This document shows positions 25,525 to 33,965 of a DNA stretch of 64,000 nucleotides, piece after piece. Location: NCBI GenBank assembly GCA_036746315.1, contig DAIOEK010000011.1, positions 1 to 64,000 of the forward strand, in the 5' to 3' direction. The position numbers and the translations under genes were made by a program. The number at the start of each line of letters is the position of its first letter. Position 1 is the first letter of the stretch. The notes below the pieces were generated by a model. That model had not been told where the DNA came from. It was given only the letters and a program-made list of their open reading frames with translations, and did not search any database. The DNA is from DAIOEK01 sp036746315 (GTDB lineage: Bacteria; Chloroflexota; Anaerolineae; Anaerolineales; Anaerolineaceae).

Positions 25525-25548
25525 GACCGGTCGAAATTTCGACCGGTC
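25525..25548. terminator. Perfect 24-bp palindrome between convergent genes
   Basis: GACCGGTCGAAA is followed at once by its exact complement. Located between the stops of recO and the MFS gene. T-runs are weak on both sides, so a bidirectional terminator role is likely but not certain. Confidence 0.6.
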
Positions 25549-25557
25549 TCTTCGTAT

Positions 25558-26805
25558 TTACTGGGCTGTCTCATCCACAATGCTGACCACCAGTTTGTCC
25601 ACGGTTTTCCCGTGCATCCAGTAAAATCCCAGTGCTGCGATGATCGCCAGAATGCCGCTGCCCCACCAGATCCAGTTCGGGTCGAGATTATCCATCACCA
25701 GCCCAGCCAGCAGCGGACCCACGGCGGAGGGGATGATCCAGCACAACCCGTAGGTCGCCATGTACCTTCCGCGCATGTCGCTGGGGGCGAAACTGGCTAC
25801 CAGCGCCTGTGAAGTGGGCACGGTCATCATCTCACCGATGGTAATGATGAACATTGCCACCAGGAACAGCCAGAATTTATAGGTAAAGCCATACATGGCA
25901 AAGCCGATGGCATACAAAATGGTTCCGGCTGCCATCACCATGAAGGGCCGCTTTGCATCCAGCTTCCTGGAGATCCAGAACTGCATCACCACCACCATGA
26001 AGGCATTCATCGAAAGGATGTAGCCGAAGTACTGCGGCGGAGTGGCGCGGTAATCGCGCAGGAAGACCGACAGCGTACTGTTCATTTGTGCATACACCAG
26101 CACCATCAGCGACGAGATAAGGATGAAAGCAACATAGATTCTGTCTTTGAAGACAATGCCATAGCCCTTGATCGTTTCCAGCAGGCTCGGTTCATTTTCC
26201 CGGTGCGCATCCATAACCGTCTCGGGTTTGGTCTCCGGCAGCAGAAAGTAAACCAGAATGGCGGTGATGGTGCTCAGGATGGCATCAATGATGAACAGAT
26301 AGAGATAGTTGATGCCTGCCAGCAGCCCGCCGATCATCGGACCGATGGTCACTGCCAGGTTGGCGGAAACGCGCAGAACGGCAAAACCGGTGCTGCGCTT
26401 TTCCTCCGGCAGCAGGTCTGCCACCATTGCCTGGTGCGCCGGTCCGCCGGTATCCGCCAGAATGCCCACCAGAATGGCTACCACGTAGAACACATGCAGG
26501 TCGTCCACCAGCCCCATCAGCACGGTGGATGCGGCGGACATGACCAGCGAAAAAATGATAAGCGCTTTTCGACCGTACTTGTCAGCCAGCGCGCCGCCAA
26601 TCCCTCCGCCGATCAGGGAAGAGATGGAAAAGAACAACAGCAGCGTACCGACTTCGGTCATCCCCACGCCAAAACGCTGGGTGATATACAGAGCGAAGAA
26701 GGGGAAGATTAACGCTCCACCCAGCCGGTCGATAAAACTGGCGCCAACCAGGGTCCAGAATTTATCCGGCAATTCATGATAAATACGACGTATTGAGCCA
26801 AACAT
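25558..26805 (-). CDS. Major facilitator superfamily transporter
   Basis: 415-residue protein with about twelve membrane helices. The MFS signature between helices 2 and 3 is GGALADKYGRKALIIFSLV, and a second loop region has SRKLDAKRPFMVMA. The central cytoplasmic loop (about 190-215) is charged. The family includes drug and solute efflux pumps; the substrate is not evident. A 183-bp gap upstream (26806-26988) holds no gene before tRNA-Gln. No clear ribosome binding site precedes the ATG. Confidence 0.85.
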   Translation of the reverse strand: MFGSIRRIYHELPDKFWTLVGASFIDRLGGALIFPFFALYITQRFGVGMTEVGTLLLFFSISSLIGGGIGGALADKYGRKALIIFSLVMSAASTVLMGLVDDLHVFYVVAILVGILADTGGPAHQAMVADLLPEEKRSTGFAVLRVSANLAVTIGPMIGGLLAGINYLYLFIIDAILSTITAILVYFLLPETKPETVMDAHRENEPSLLETIKGYGIVFKDRIYVAFILISSLMVLVYAQMNSTLSVFLRDYRATPPQYFGYILSMNAFMVVVMQFWISRKLDAKRPFMVMAAGTILYAIGFAMYGFTYKFWLFLVAMFIITIGEMMTVPTSQALVASFAPSDMRGRYMATYGLCWIIPSAVGPLLAGLVMDNLDPNWIWWGSGILAIIAALGFYWMHGKTVDKLVVSIVDETAQ

Positions 26806-26944
26806 AGATGATGTACCAAAAAATGAGAATTCGAATACGATTGGGCTTAAAGCCCGAACGATAGTTGCCCCGCCCGCCAGCGCATATAGTATACGACAAA
26901 AATGGGATTAAGTTTCAACGAAATTTTCAGTCGATTTTCCAATC

Positions 26945-26973
26945 TTTACAGTCATCTTTTGTAGTGATAAAAT
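26945..26973 (+). promoter_or_regulatory. Promoter of tRNA-Gln(CUG)
   Basis: TTTACA (26945-26950) and TAAAAT (26968-26973) are 17 nt apart; the tRNA begins 15 nt later. It may also feed glnS by read-through. Confidence 0.55.
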
Positions 26974-26988
26974 GGGAGGGTTCAATTT

Positions 26989-27059
26989 TGGGGGCTCGTC
27001 CAATGGGAGGACTACAGACTCTGGATCTGTCTATAGAGGTTCGAATCCTTTGCCCCCAG
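26989..27059 (+). tRNA. tRNA-Gln, anticodon CUG
   Basis: Acceptor stem TGGGGGC/GCCCCCA, D-arm GTCC/GGAC, anticodon loop CTCTGGA giving CUG, T-loop GGTTCGAATCC and a G discriminator. It lies 61 nt before glnS on the same strand. Confidence 0.93.
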
Positions 27060-27067
27060 CCTGTGAT

Positions 27068-27098
27068 AAAGCACCCTATCTAAAAAACCGGGTGCTTT
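27068..27098 (+). terminator. Hairpin between tRNA-Gln(CUG) and glnS
   Basis: AAAGCACCC and GGGTGCTTT form a perfect 9-bp stem with a 13-nt A-rich loop, followed by ATTCGTT. It can act as a terminator or partial attenuator after the tRNA. The ribosome site of glnS (AGGAGG) lies just downstream. Confidence 0.55.
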
Positions 27099-27120
27099 AT
27101 TCGTTATCGAGGAGGTTGCC

Positions 27121-28806
27121 ATGTCTAATGAGCCAGTACCTGCACCAAGTAATTTCATTCGCGATGCCATCGAAGAGGACCTTCGTTCCGGAAGGTTCCA
27201 GGCGGTGCAAACCCGCTTCCCGCCCGAGCCTAATGGCTATCTCCACATCGGACACGCCAAGGCGCTGTGCATCGATTTCGGCATGGCCGAAGCCTTTGGC
27301 GGTAAATGCAACCTGCGTTTCGACGACACCAATCCGGTCAAGGAAGATGTGGAATACGTGGATGCCATCAAGGAAGACATTCACTGGCTGGGCTTCGATT
27401 GGGAAGACCGCGAATACTATGCCTCCGACTACTTCGAGACCCTCTACCAGTATGCACTCAAGCTCATCAATATGGGCAAAGCCTATGTGGATGATCTCTC
27501 TCCCGATCAGATCCGCGAACACCGCGGCACCCTCACCGAGCCTGGAAAGGAAAGCCCCTTCCGCAATCGCACGGTGGCGGAAAACCTCGACCTGTTCGAA
27601 CGCATGCGCAGCGGCGAATTTGCCGAAGGCGCCTGCGTGCTGCGCGCCAAAATCGACATGGCAGCCAGCAACATCAACCTGCGCGACCCGGTGATGTACC
27701 GCATCATCCATTCCCACCATCATCGCACCGGCGACAAATGGTGCATCTATCCCATGTATGATTTCGCGCACGGGCAGTCCGATTCGCTGGAGCGCGTAAC
27801 CCACTCCCTCTGCGACCTGGCGTATGAAGATCATCGCCCGCTGTACAACTGGTTCATCGAACAGTTGGGCATCTTCCCCACCCGCCAGATCGAGTTTGCC
27901 CGCCTGAACATGACCTACACCATCCTCAGCAAGCGCTACCTCAAGCAGTTGGTGGATACCAAAATGGTCGGCGGCTGGGATGATCCGCGCATGCCCACCC
28001 TGTGCGGAATGCGCCGCAAAGGCTACACCTCGCGCGCGGTGCGCAATTTCATTGATCAGATCGGCGTCGCCAAGAACGAGAACCTGATCGAATTTGCCCT
28101 GCTGGAGTACAACGTCCGGGAAGACCTCAACAAGATCGCCCTGCGCGTGATGGGCGTGCTGGACCCGGTGAAGGTGGTTTTGACCAACTACCCCGAAGAT
28201 CAGGTGGAGGAACTGGAGGCGGTCAACAACCCTGAAGACCCCTCCGCCGGTACGCGCCGGCTGCCGCTGACCCGCGAGCTGTATATCGACCGCGACGACT
28301 TCCGCGATGAACCGCCGCCCAAGTATTTCCGCCTGGCGCCCGGCCGGGAGGTGCGGCTGCGCTATGGCTACATCATCAAGTGCAACGACTTCAAGCGCAA
28401 TCCGCAAACCGGCGAGATCGAAGAGATCTATTGCACCTACGATCCGCAGACCCGCGGCGGCTATGCCCCTGACGGTCGCAAGGTACAGGGCACCATCCAT
28501 TGGGTGTCTGCCGCGCATGCGGTGGATGCCGAAGTGCGCATGTACGAGCGCCTCTTTACCATCGAGAATCCCAACAAAATGGAGGAAGGCAAAACCTTCC
28601 TGGATTACGTCAATCCCAATTCGCTGCAGGTGCTTGCCCATTGCAAGGTGGAGCCCGGTCTGGCGGATGCCGCTGCCGGTACGCATTACCAGTTCGAGCG
28701 CAAGGGCTTCTTCACTGTGGATCCAGATTCGCAGCCCGGCAGGCCGGTATTCAACCTATCCGCAACTTTAAAGGATACCTGGGCGAAGATCGAAAAGAAA
28801 AGTTAA
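27121..28806 (+). CDS. glnS: Glutaminyl-tRNA synthetase
   Basis: 561-residue class I synthetase. HIGH motif in RFPPEPNGYLHIGHAKALCI (residues about 25-44), GlnRS-type DDTNP, IYPMYDFAHGQSD, THSLCDLAYEDHRPLYNWF, and KMSKS equivalent ILSKRYL. The C-terminal anticodon-binding beta-barrels follow, with normal full length. Presence of GlnRS means Gln-tRNA can be made directly even though GatCAB is also encoded at 42584-47045. AGGAGG lies 7 nt before the ATG. Confidence 0.95.
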   Translation: MSNEPVPAPSNFIRDAIEEDLRSGRFQAVQTRFPPEPNGYLHIGHAKALCIDFGMAEAFGGKCNLRFDDTNPVKEDVEYVDAIKEDIHWLGFDWEDREYYASDYFETLYQYALKLINMGKAYVDDLSPDQIREHRGTLTEPGKESPFRNRTVAENLDLFERMRSGEFAEGACVLRAKIDMAASNINLRDPVMYRIIHSHHHRTGDKWCIYPMYDFAHGQSDSLERVTHSLCDLAYEDHRPLYNWFIEQLGIFPTRQIEFARLNMTYTILSKRYLKQLVDTKMVGGWDDPRMPTLCGMRRKGYTSRAVRNFIDQIGVAKNENLIEFALLEYNVREDLNKIALRVMGVLDPVKVVLTNYPEDQVEELEAVNNPEDPSAGTRRLPLTRELYIDRDDFRDEPPPKYFRLAPGREVRLRYGYIIKCNDFKRNPQTGEIEEIYCTYDPQTRGGYAPDGRKVQGTIHWVSAAHAVDAEVRMYERLFTIENPNKMEEGKTFLDYVNPNSLQVLAHCKVEPGLADAAAGTHYQFERKGFFTVDPDSQPGRPVFNLSATLKDTWAKIEKKS

Positions 28807-28824
28807 CAAAAACCGGTTCGTGTC

Positions 28825-28859
28825 ATGGGCTTCGCTTCTGTTGCGAAGCCCATTTTTTA
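28825..28859 (+). terminator. Terminator of glnS
   Basis: A perfect 11-bp stem (ATGGGCTTCGC with GCGAAGCCCAT, 7-nt loop) is followed by TTTTTAT. Confidence 0.92.
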
Positions 28860-29127
28860 TACCCCAGGTGGAAAAGATATCAGCATGGATGACAATATTG
28901 AAAAATACGTTGAGGGAGCGCTCCTCCGGGTGATCGTTGCATCATTTGCGGTGTGTAGGATTTGCCGCCCATGCCCGCCTGAACAAATCCTGAAGGGGAT
29001 GAAGAGATAATAGTATTGCCTCTGCTATTTGCATGGGTATAATCGAATCAGGTCATCTGCGATGGATGGGGGGGGAGAATTACATTACCGTGATCGCTGC
29101 ATACAAACGCGGATAGGGGAGGTTTGT
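28860..29127. other. Intergenic stretch without a supported gene
   Basis: Apart from a 41-codon open frame at 28885-29010 (start after GGAAAAG, no recognisable domain, Cys-rich end) there is nothing gene-like. GAGGGAGCGCTCCTC at 28911-28925 is a short dyad. The end of the stretch holds the AGGGGAGG site of the next gene. Confidence 0.4.
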
Positions 29128-29808
29128 ATGAAAAACATTCTGTTGCTTGTAGTTTTGTTCGTTTCCCTGTTGCTGGTTGCATCCTGCGGTCTGCTGCCGG
29201 ATATTCCCATCCATCTGCCGGGGGGCGGAGAAGAAAGAACAGAGCCGACGCCATCCGATAGTCTGGCTGCCAACCAGCAGGAACCGAAGCAGGCGGATGC
29301 AGACTACTTGGACTACGACTGCATCACCGGCGGACCATTCATCCTTCAGGCAACCCACAATTATTCGACGGTCGTGCAGGAAGCTACTTACACCTTCCAG
29401 GTAACGGCGAATATTGATCTCGTTGTGGATAAATCCGGCCGGGTTACCGGTTCCGGCGACGATTCGCAATGGCAGGTGATGCTCGAGTCGCCCGATTGCA
29501 TCGGAACTGCGTATCCCGCATATTCCGCTGAGATAACCGGCACCTGTGAAAATTCTTTGATGATGCTGAAGATCACCGAGACTGTCGGCGCGCACGACAT
29601 GACTTTTCTTTGCGGTGAGGACCCTGAACCGTATACCAGGGGGATGCCGGGCGCAGCCATGCAACATGAGCTCGCAATTCGGGCAAGTTCAGATGTCCGG
29701 GTGAACGGTGCGGAAGTTTACTTCATGGCGCCGCAGGGGGAGGGGTTCAAGAAATGGGTGATTTATAAATATGGTGATCTGCCGATCGTTCCGCTGACCG
29801 CCCCCTGA
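29128..29808 (+). CDS. Predicted lipoprotein of unknown function
   Basis: 226 residues. The signal peptide has a lipobox VASC (Cys about residue 20), then a Pro/Glu/Gln-rich linker to about residue 55. The mature domain of about 165 residues has four to five Cys (DYDCITGG, SPDCIG, GTCENS, FLCGED), which may form disulfides, and alternating strands, suggesting a beta-sandwich. No family was recognised. The start is fixed by AGGGGAGG 6-13 nt upstream. It precedes another lipoprotein gene by 56 nt on the same strand. Confidence 0.7.
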   Translation: MKNILLLVVLFVSLLLVASCGLLPDIPIHLPGGGEERTEPTPSDSLAANQQEPKQADADYLDYDCITGGPFILQATHNYSTVVQEATYTFQVTANIDLVVDKSGRVTGSGDDSQWQVMLESPDCIGTAYPAYSAEITGTCENSLMMLKITETVGAHDMTFLCGEDPEPYTRGMPGAAMQHELAIRASSDVRVNGAEVYFMAPQGEGFKKWVIYKYGDLPIVPLTAP

Positions 29809-29852
29809 TCCGGCAGGTTCTACACCGGGGAGACCGCGCCGCCCCAGTTTAT

Positions 29853-29858
29853 TACACT
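29853..29858 (+). promoter_or_regulatory. Possible -10 box for a leaderless transcript
   Basis: TACACT lies 6 nt before the ATG at 29865 and no ribosome binding site is present. The hexamer is weak; it is listed because the spacing equals that of the stronger examples in the window. Confidence 0.3.
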
Positions 29859-29864
29859 GTTCTT

Positions 29865-31157
29865 ATGAACAGAAAATCCCTATTCTTCAGCCTGCTTGTG
29901 CTGGCTTTGTTGTCTGCTGCGTGCACTCCATCCGTTCCCTCGCCCACACCGTCCAGGATGCCCGCTACCCCGGTCCCCTCCAGTACGCCCACCGCTGCCG
30001 ATACGTCGGCGCCTGAACCGACCGCAACCGCCCTCCCCACCCCCACGGATGAGCCGACCGCCATCCCGGCCGCCTTCCCCGAAGCGGATGTGGCTGCCTG
30101 GGAACGGGTGGTTGGCGGTGTGATCCGTCCGGTGGATATCGTCAACGCCGGTGATGGCTCCGGCAGGTTGTTCATTCTCCAGCAGGTGGGCGTGATCCGC
30201 GTGCTGCAGGATGGTCAGCTGTTGGCGGAGCCTTTTCTGGATTTACGCGACCGGGTTGGCAGCGCCGCCAATGAGCAGGGTCTGCTGGGGATCGCCTTCC
30301 ATCCGCAATTCAGCCGCAACGGCTATTTCTATGTGAACTACACGGATTATTCCGGCGATACGGTCATTGCCCGTTTTACGGCGCCCGCCGGTGAAAGCGG
30401 CTTCCGCCCGGCGGGGGATGCTTCCAGCGAGCTGATCTTGCTGCGGGTCGATCAGCCTGCCGCCAATCATAACGGCGGGCAGCTTCAATTCGGTCCGGAT
30501 GGTTACCTGTGGATCGGTCTGGGCGATGGCGGCGGTCAGGGCGACCCCAACGGCTACGCCCAGTCGCCCGATTCCCTGCTGGGCAAATTGCTGCGCATAG
30601 ATGTTGATGCCCAACAACCATATGCCATCCCCGCGGATAATCCTTTTGCCGGCGGTGGTGGTGCGCCGGAAATCTATGCCCTGGGTCTGCGCAACCCCTG
30701 GCGTTTCACCTTCGACCGGCTCACCGGCGACCTATTTATTGCCGATGTGGGACAAAACCGGTGGGAGGAGATCGATTACCTTCCGGAGGGTTTCAGCGGA
30801 GCGCCGCTCAATTATGGCTGGAATATCCGCGAGGGGGCGCATCCTTATCGCGACATCCCCACCGATGCACTGCTGACCGACCCCATCCATGAATACAGCC
30901 ATGATGCCGGCTGCTCCATCACCGGCGGGGTGGTGTACCGCGGAGAGGATATCCCCGGCTATCGCGGCATCTACCTGTTTGGCGACTATTGCAGCGGTAC
31001 GCTGTGGGGTCTGATCCCCGCGGCAGACGGCGGCTGGCAGACGCAGGTGCTCTTCCAGACCGGCTTCAAAATGGCTGCCTTCGGAGAGGATGAAGCAGGT
31101 GAAGTTTACTTGCTGGATTTAAACGGCGGTGTGTATAAATTGACTGCCCGGCAGTAG
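29865..31157 (+). CDS. PQQ-dependent sugar dehydrogenase-like lipoprotein
   Basis: 430 residues. Signal peptide with lipobox LSAAC (Cys20), then a Pro/Thr/Ser-rich stalk to about residue 70, then a six-bladed beta-propeller of the soluble glucose/aldose sugar dehydrogenase family. Typical stretches are DIVNAGDGSGRLFILQQVGVIRV, EQGLLGIAFHPQF, NHNGGQLQFGPDGYLWIGLGDGGG (with the catalytic-type His), ALGLRNPWRFTFD and DVGQNRWEEIDYL. The family oxidises aldoses or related compounds outside the membrane using PQQ, but many members are uncharacterised. Its stop is 1 nt from that of the convergent next gene. Confidence 0.85.
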   Translation: MNRKSLFFSLLVLALLSAACTPSVPSPTPSRMPATPVPSSTPTAADTSAPEPTATALPTPTDEPTAIPAAFPEADVAAWERVVGGVIRPVDIVNAGDGSGRLFILQQVGVIRVLQDGQLLAEPFLDLRDRVGSAANEQGLLGIAFHPQFSRNGYFYVNYTDYSGDTVIARFTAPAGESGFRPAGDASSELILLRVDQPAANHNGGQLQFGPDGYLWIGLGDGGGQGDPNGYAQSPDSLLGKLLRIDVDAQQPYAIPADNPFAGGGGAPEIYALGLRNPWRFTFDRLTGDLFIADVGQNRWEEIDYLPEGFSGAPLNYGWNIREGAHPYRDIPTDALLTDPIHEYSHDAGCSITGGVVYRGEDIPGYRGIYLFGDYCSGTLWGLIPAADGGWQTQVLFQTGFKMAAFGEDEAGEVYLLDLNGGVYKLTARQ

Positions 31158-31158
31158 C

Positions 31159-32040
31159 CTATCCGCGCTGGACTGCCATTGCCCCGGCGTTTCCGGCCAT
31201 GAAGTTTTCGAGCTGTTCGCCGCTCACTTCGATGGGTGTGCGGCGTGCCGGGTCGTTGACGATGAATTTGCCGGTCTGTTGGTTGTAACCGCTCACCGTG
31301 ACGATGTGCTGGGTGGCATTCCCCGGTGCGCTGTGGTTATCGGAACCGCGGTCGCCCGTCCAGGGCAGGTTGGCTTTGCCCACAAAAGTGCCGCTCACCA
31401 CCACCCTGGCGCCGCTCTTTAGCGCGGTGAGGATCGAAGAGGCATTTTCTCCGATCATCCGTGCGCTGGCGCCGGCTGCCCGGGCCCCCCGCATGAGGTC
31501 ATCGAAATCGGTAAAGTAGTTCTGTTCCTGTTCGGATCGCTTGCCGCTGGCGGTGACGCCGTCGCGGCTGCTGTCATTCACCATCGTCCGCCGGGCAAGT
31601 TCGATCACTTCCCCGCTTTTATCCAGTGATGCCTCGCCGGGCAGGGTCAGCCCCAACCCGCGCAGCGCCATCACCAGTGAAGTGGGACCGCAGTTGGAAT
31701 TGATCCCATCCCCGCCGATCTGCGTCTCGGCATCGAACTGGTTGATCTGCAGCCTGGCTGCCTGGGTGAGGTCTTCCACCGGGTTCACGAAGCTGCCCAG
31801 CAGATCCTGCAGGCTGGTTGAACCGCCCAGTGTGCCCATCAAAAGCGAAATGATTGAAGAGAGGTCGGTGCTGGAGGAGGATTCGCCGGTCAGCGGATTC
31901 CCCAATTGTTCCAGCAGCATGCTGGTAAGCAGCAGTTTGAAATCCGCGCCGCTGTCGGAGGTTTGATATAACGTGGCAGGGGAGTAGGTACCATCCTGCG
32001 CGGCGGATACCGATATTGAGTTTGTAACAAGGTTCGACAT
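31159..32040 (-). CDS. C39-like cysteine peptidase domain protein
   Basis: 293 residues, no signal peptide. Residues about 115-290 are a papain-like C39-type fold: Cys in GINSNCGPTSLVMALRGLG, His in ATQHIVTVSGYNQQTGKFIVNDP and a following Asp. The N-terminal 110 residues are Ser/Thr-rich with a helix ADFKLLLTSMLLEQLGNPLTG and a second LSSIISLLMGTLGGS. The start at the Met of MSNLVTN is chosen because TACAAT ends 6 nt upstream; 59 further codons are open but unlike protein. The target is unknown. Confidence 0.75.
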   Translation of the reverse strand: MSNLVTNSISVSAAQDGTYSPATLYQTSDSGADFKLLLTSMLLEQLGNPLTGESSSSTDLSSIISLLMGTLGGSTSLQDLLGSFVNPVEDLTQAARLQINQFDAETQIGGDGINSNCGPTSLVMALRGLGLTLPGEASLDKSGEVIELARRTMVNDSSRDGVTASGKRSEQEQNYFTDFDDLMRGARAAGASARMIGENASSILTALKSGARVVVSGTFVGKANLPWTGDRGSDNHSAPGNATQHIVTVSGYNQQTGKFIVNDPARRTPIEVSGEQLENFMAGNAGAMAVQRG

Positions 32041-32046
32041 GTTTTT

Positions 32047-32052
32047 ATTGTA
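32047..32052 (-). promoter_or_regulatory. -10 box of the C39-like gene, probably leaderless
   Basis: TACAAT ends 6 nt before the ATG at 32040; the sequence between is A-rich and there is no ribosome site. Confidence 0.55.
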
Positions 32053-32150
32053 AATTTCTTCGGTTTCGGTGCAGTAAAACGCGGATAAAAATGGTCGGTA
32101 TTTTGAGTAAAGCTTCCTGCAGAAGTACGGGGATTGTGCGGCGGCTATGT

Positions 32151-32156
32151 TAAAAT
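32151..32156 (+). promoter_or_regulatory. -10 box of the methyltransferase gene, probably leaderless
   Basis: TAAAAT ends 6 nt before the ATG at 32163 with no Shine-Dalgarno sequence. It is divergent from the C39-like gene promoter about 100 nt away. Confidence 0.5.
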
Positions 32157-32162
32157 TAGTCC

Positions 32163-32996
32163 ATGACGGGACGTATCTATCTGGGAGATAACCTGCCCAT
32201 TCTGGAATCGCTGCCATCCGGATCCATCGATTTGATCTACATCGATCCGCCGTTCAACACCGGTAAGGTGCAGGCACGCACCCAGATCCACACCGTTTCC
32301 AACCAGAATGGCGACCGCACCGGCTTTGCCGGGCGCCGGTATGAGACCATCAAGCTCGGTTCGCGCCGCTATCTGGATTGGTTCGACGATTACCTGGCGT
32401 TTTTGGAGCCGCGGCTGGTACAGGCGCACCGCCTGCTCACCCCCTCCGGCAGTCTCTTCTTTCACATCGATTACCGCGAAGTACATTACTGCAAGATTTT
32501 GCTGGATTCCATCTTTGGCAGGGACAGCTTTCTGAACGAGATCATCTGGGCGTATGATTATGGCGGTCGCACCCGCCGCAAATTCCCTCCCAAGCACGAT
32601 AACATTCTCTGGTATGCCTGCAATCCCGCTTCGTATACCTTCAATCTCGAAGCGCTCGACCGCATTCCCTACATGGCGCCCGGCCTGGTCGGCAGGGAAA
32701 AAGCCGCCCGCGGCAAGCTGCCCACCGATACCTGGTGGCATACCATCGTCCCCACCAACAGCAGGGAAAAGACCGGTTATCCCACCCAGAAACCGCTCGG
32801 CATCCTGCGCCGCATCATCAACACCTGCAGCAACCCCGGGGATACCGTGCTCGATTTCTTTGCCGGGTCGGGCACCACCGGTGCCGCCTGCGTTGAATTG
32901 GACCGCAGCTTTATCCTCGTGGATGATAATCCGCAGGCTTGGGAGGTGATGCGCACGCGCTTCGCCGCTGTGCCGGAAATCGAGTGGATCGACTGA
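32163..32996 (+). CDS. Site-specific DNA methyltransferase, beta class (orphan)
   Basis: 277 residues. The catalytic motif IV is LIYIDPPFNTG (D28-P-P-F31). The SAM-binding motif I comes late, VLDFFAGSGTTGAACVEL near residues 230-245, preceded by YPTQKPLGILRRII. This order defines beta-class amino-methyltransferases (adenine-N6 or cytosine-N4). The target-recognition region lies between the motifs. No restriction endonuclease is adjacent, so it may have an epigenetic rather than defensive role. The recognition site cannot be read from sequence. Confidence 0.9.
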   Translation: MTGRIYLGDNLPILESLPSGSIDLIYIDPPFNTGKVQARTQIHTVSNQNGDRTGFAGRRYETIKLGSRRYLDWFDDYLAFLEPRLVQAHRLLTPSGSLFFHIDYREVHYCKILLDSIFGRDSFLNEIIWAYDYGGRTRRKFPPKHDNILWYACNPASYTFNLEALDRIPYMAPGLVGREKAARGKLPTDTWWHTIVPTNSREKTGYPTQKPLGILRRIINTCSNPGDTVLDFFAGSGTTGAACVELDRSFILVDDNPQAWEVMRTRFAAVPEIEWID

Positions 32997-33065
32997 AAAA
33001 ATTGCCCGCCTGGTACGTAACATGCACAGCTAACAGGGTGAATAACGTATGTAAGGAGGGTATCC

Positions 33066-33842
33066 ATGACTGGTATGGAAACCGAACAGGCGATTGCTTT
33101 GATCAAACAGGGGAATCTTGCCGAAGGGGCAAAAATCCTTTCGGAAGTAATTAAGAACGATCCGGATAACGAGCAGGCGTGGTTGTGGATGTCTGCCTGC
33201 GTCGTGGATCGGGGGAAGAAAATTTACTGTTTGCAGCGCGTACATCAGATCAATCCATACAGTGCTGCCGCCCGCAGGGGGCTGTCTGCCCTCGGCTTCG
33301 AGGTGTCCCCTCCGGTGGAGGAACCGCCGGTGATCGAAGAGGCGCAGACGGATGCCAATGGTTCGGCATTTCGTTACAGCGACCTGACCGCGGCATTGGG
33401 CGAGCGTGACCCCGAGAACAAGGAACCCACTACACCGCTCAAGAAGGCTGAATCTGCCGCCCGCGAAGCATCGCGACCGATCGACAAACCGTTTGAATAC
33501 GAATCCATGCCCCTGGCGGAGGAAAGTACCCGGCAGTTTACCCCTCCGATTACCCGGGACGAGCAGCTATCCCATGCCGTGACCCAGCCGGCAGCTGCCT
33601 CTTCGGGCGAAAAAGCCATGATGCTCGAAGATTTTGGCTTCGCCCCGCCGGATGACGCCATCCCGCCTGCGCCGCCACTCGAACCGATCGAGGAACTGCG
33701 GCTGCAGTCCACCGAGAGCCTGGCAGCGCGTCCGCGCCGCCGCAGGCGAAAAACCAGTCCGTTGACGGTGATCATCCTCTTGCTGCTGATCCTGCTGATG
33801 ATTCTGGTGCTGGCAGGCAAGTTCGTCTTCCACCTGTTCTAA
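33066..33842 (+). CDS. TPR-like, tail-anchored membrane protein
   Basis: 258 residues. The N-terminal 65 residues look like a tetratricopeptide pair (AIALIKQGNLAEGAKILSEVI, then DNEQAWLWMSACVVD). Residues about 75-225 are acidic, Pro-rich and probably disordered. A basic patch PRRRRRKTS precedes a single C-terminal membrane helix (about 232-254), giving a tail-anchored topology with the TPR inside the cell. No enzyme motif is seen. AAGGAGGG before the ATG is one of the strongest ribosome sites here. Confidence 0.65.
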   Translation: MTGMETEQAIALIKQGNLAEGAKILSEVIKNDPDNEQAWLWMSACVVDRGKKIYCLQRVHQINPYSAAARRGLSALGFEVSPPVEEPPVIEEAQTDANGSAFRYSDLTAALGERDPENKEPTTPLKKAESAAREASRPIDKPFEYESMPLAEESTRQFTPPITRDEQLSHAVTQPAAASSGEKAMMLEDFGFAPPDDAIPPAPPLEPIEELRLQSTESLAARPRRRRRKTSPLTVIILLLLILLMILVLAGKFVFHLF

Positions 33843-33897
33843 GTACCCGTATGCAGGTATCACCGGTAGTGCACCTGCTGTCCAGGTTTGTAAAATT

Positions 33898-33928
33898 CCA
33901 ACCCCGCCTGCCTGGCGGAGTTGGTTTA
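33898..33928 (+). terminator. Terminator of the TPR-like gene
   Basis: CCAACCCCGCC and GGCGGAGTTGG pair with one mismatch around TGCCT, followed by TTTATT. Confidence 0.7.
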
Positions 33929-33965
33929 TTGGGTGCCTGCAACAGTAAACAAGGTGATCGTTTCA

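Noticed and set aside
28885..29010. 41-codon open frame after glnS
   Set aside because: Weak ribosome site, no recognisable motif, and downstream of a strong terminator without a clear promoter. Not called as a gene.
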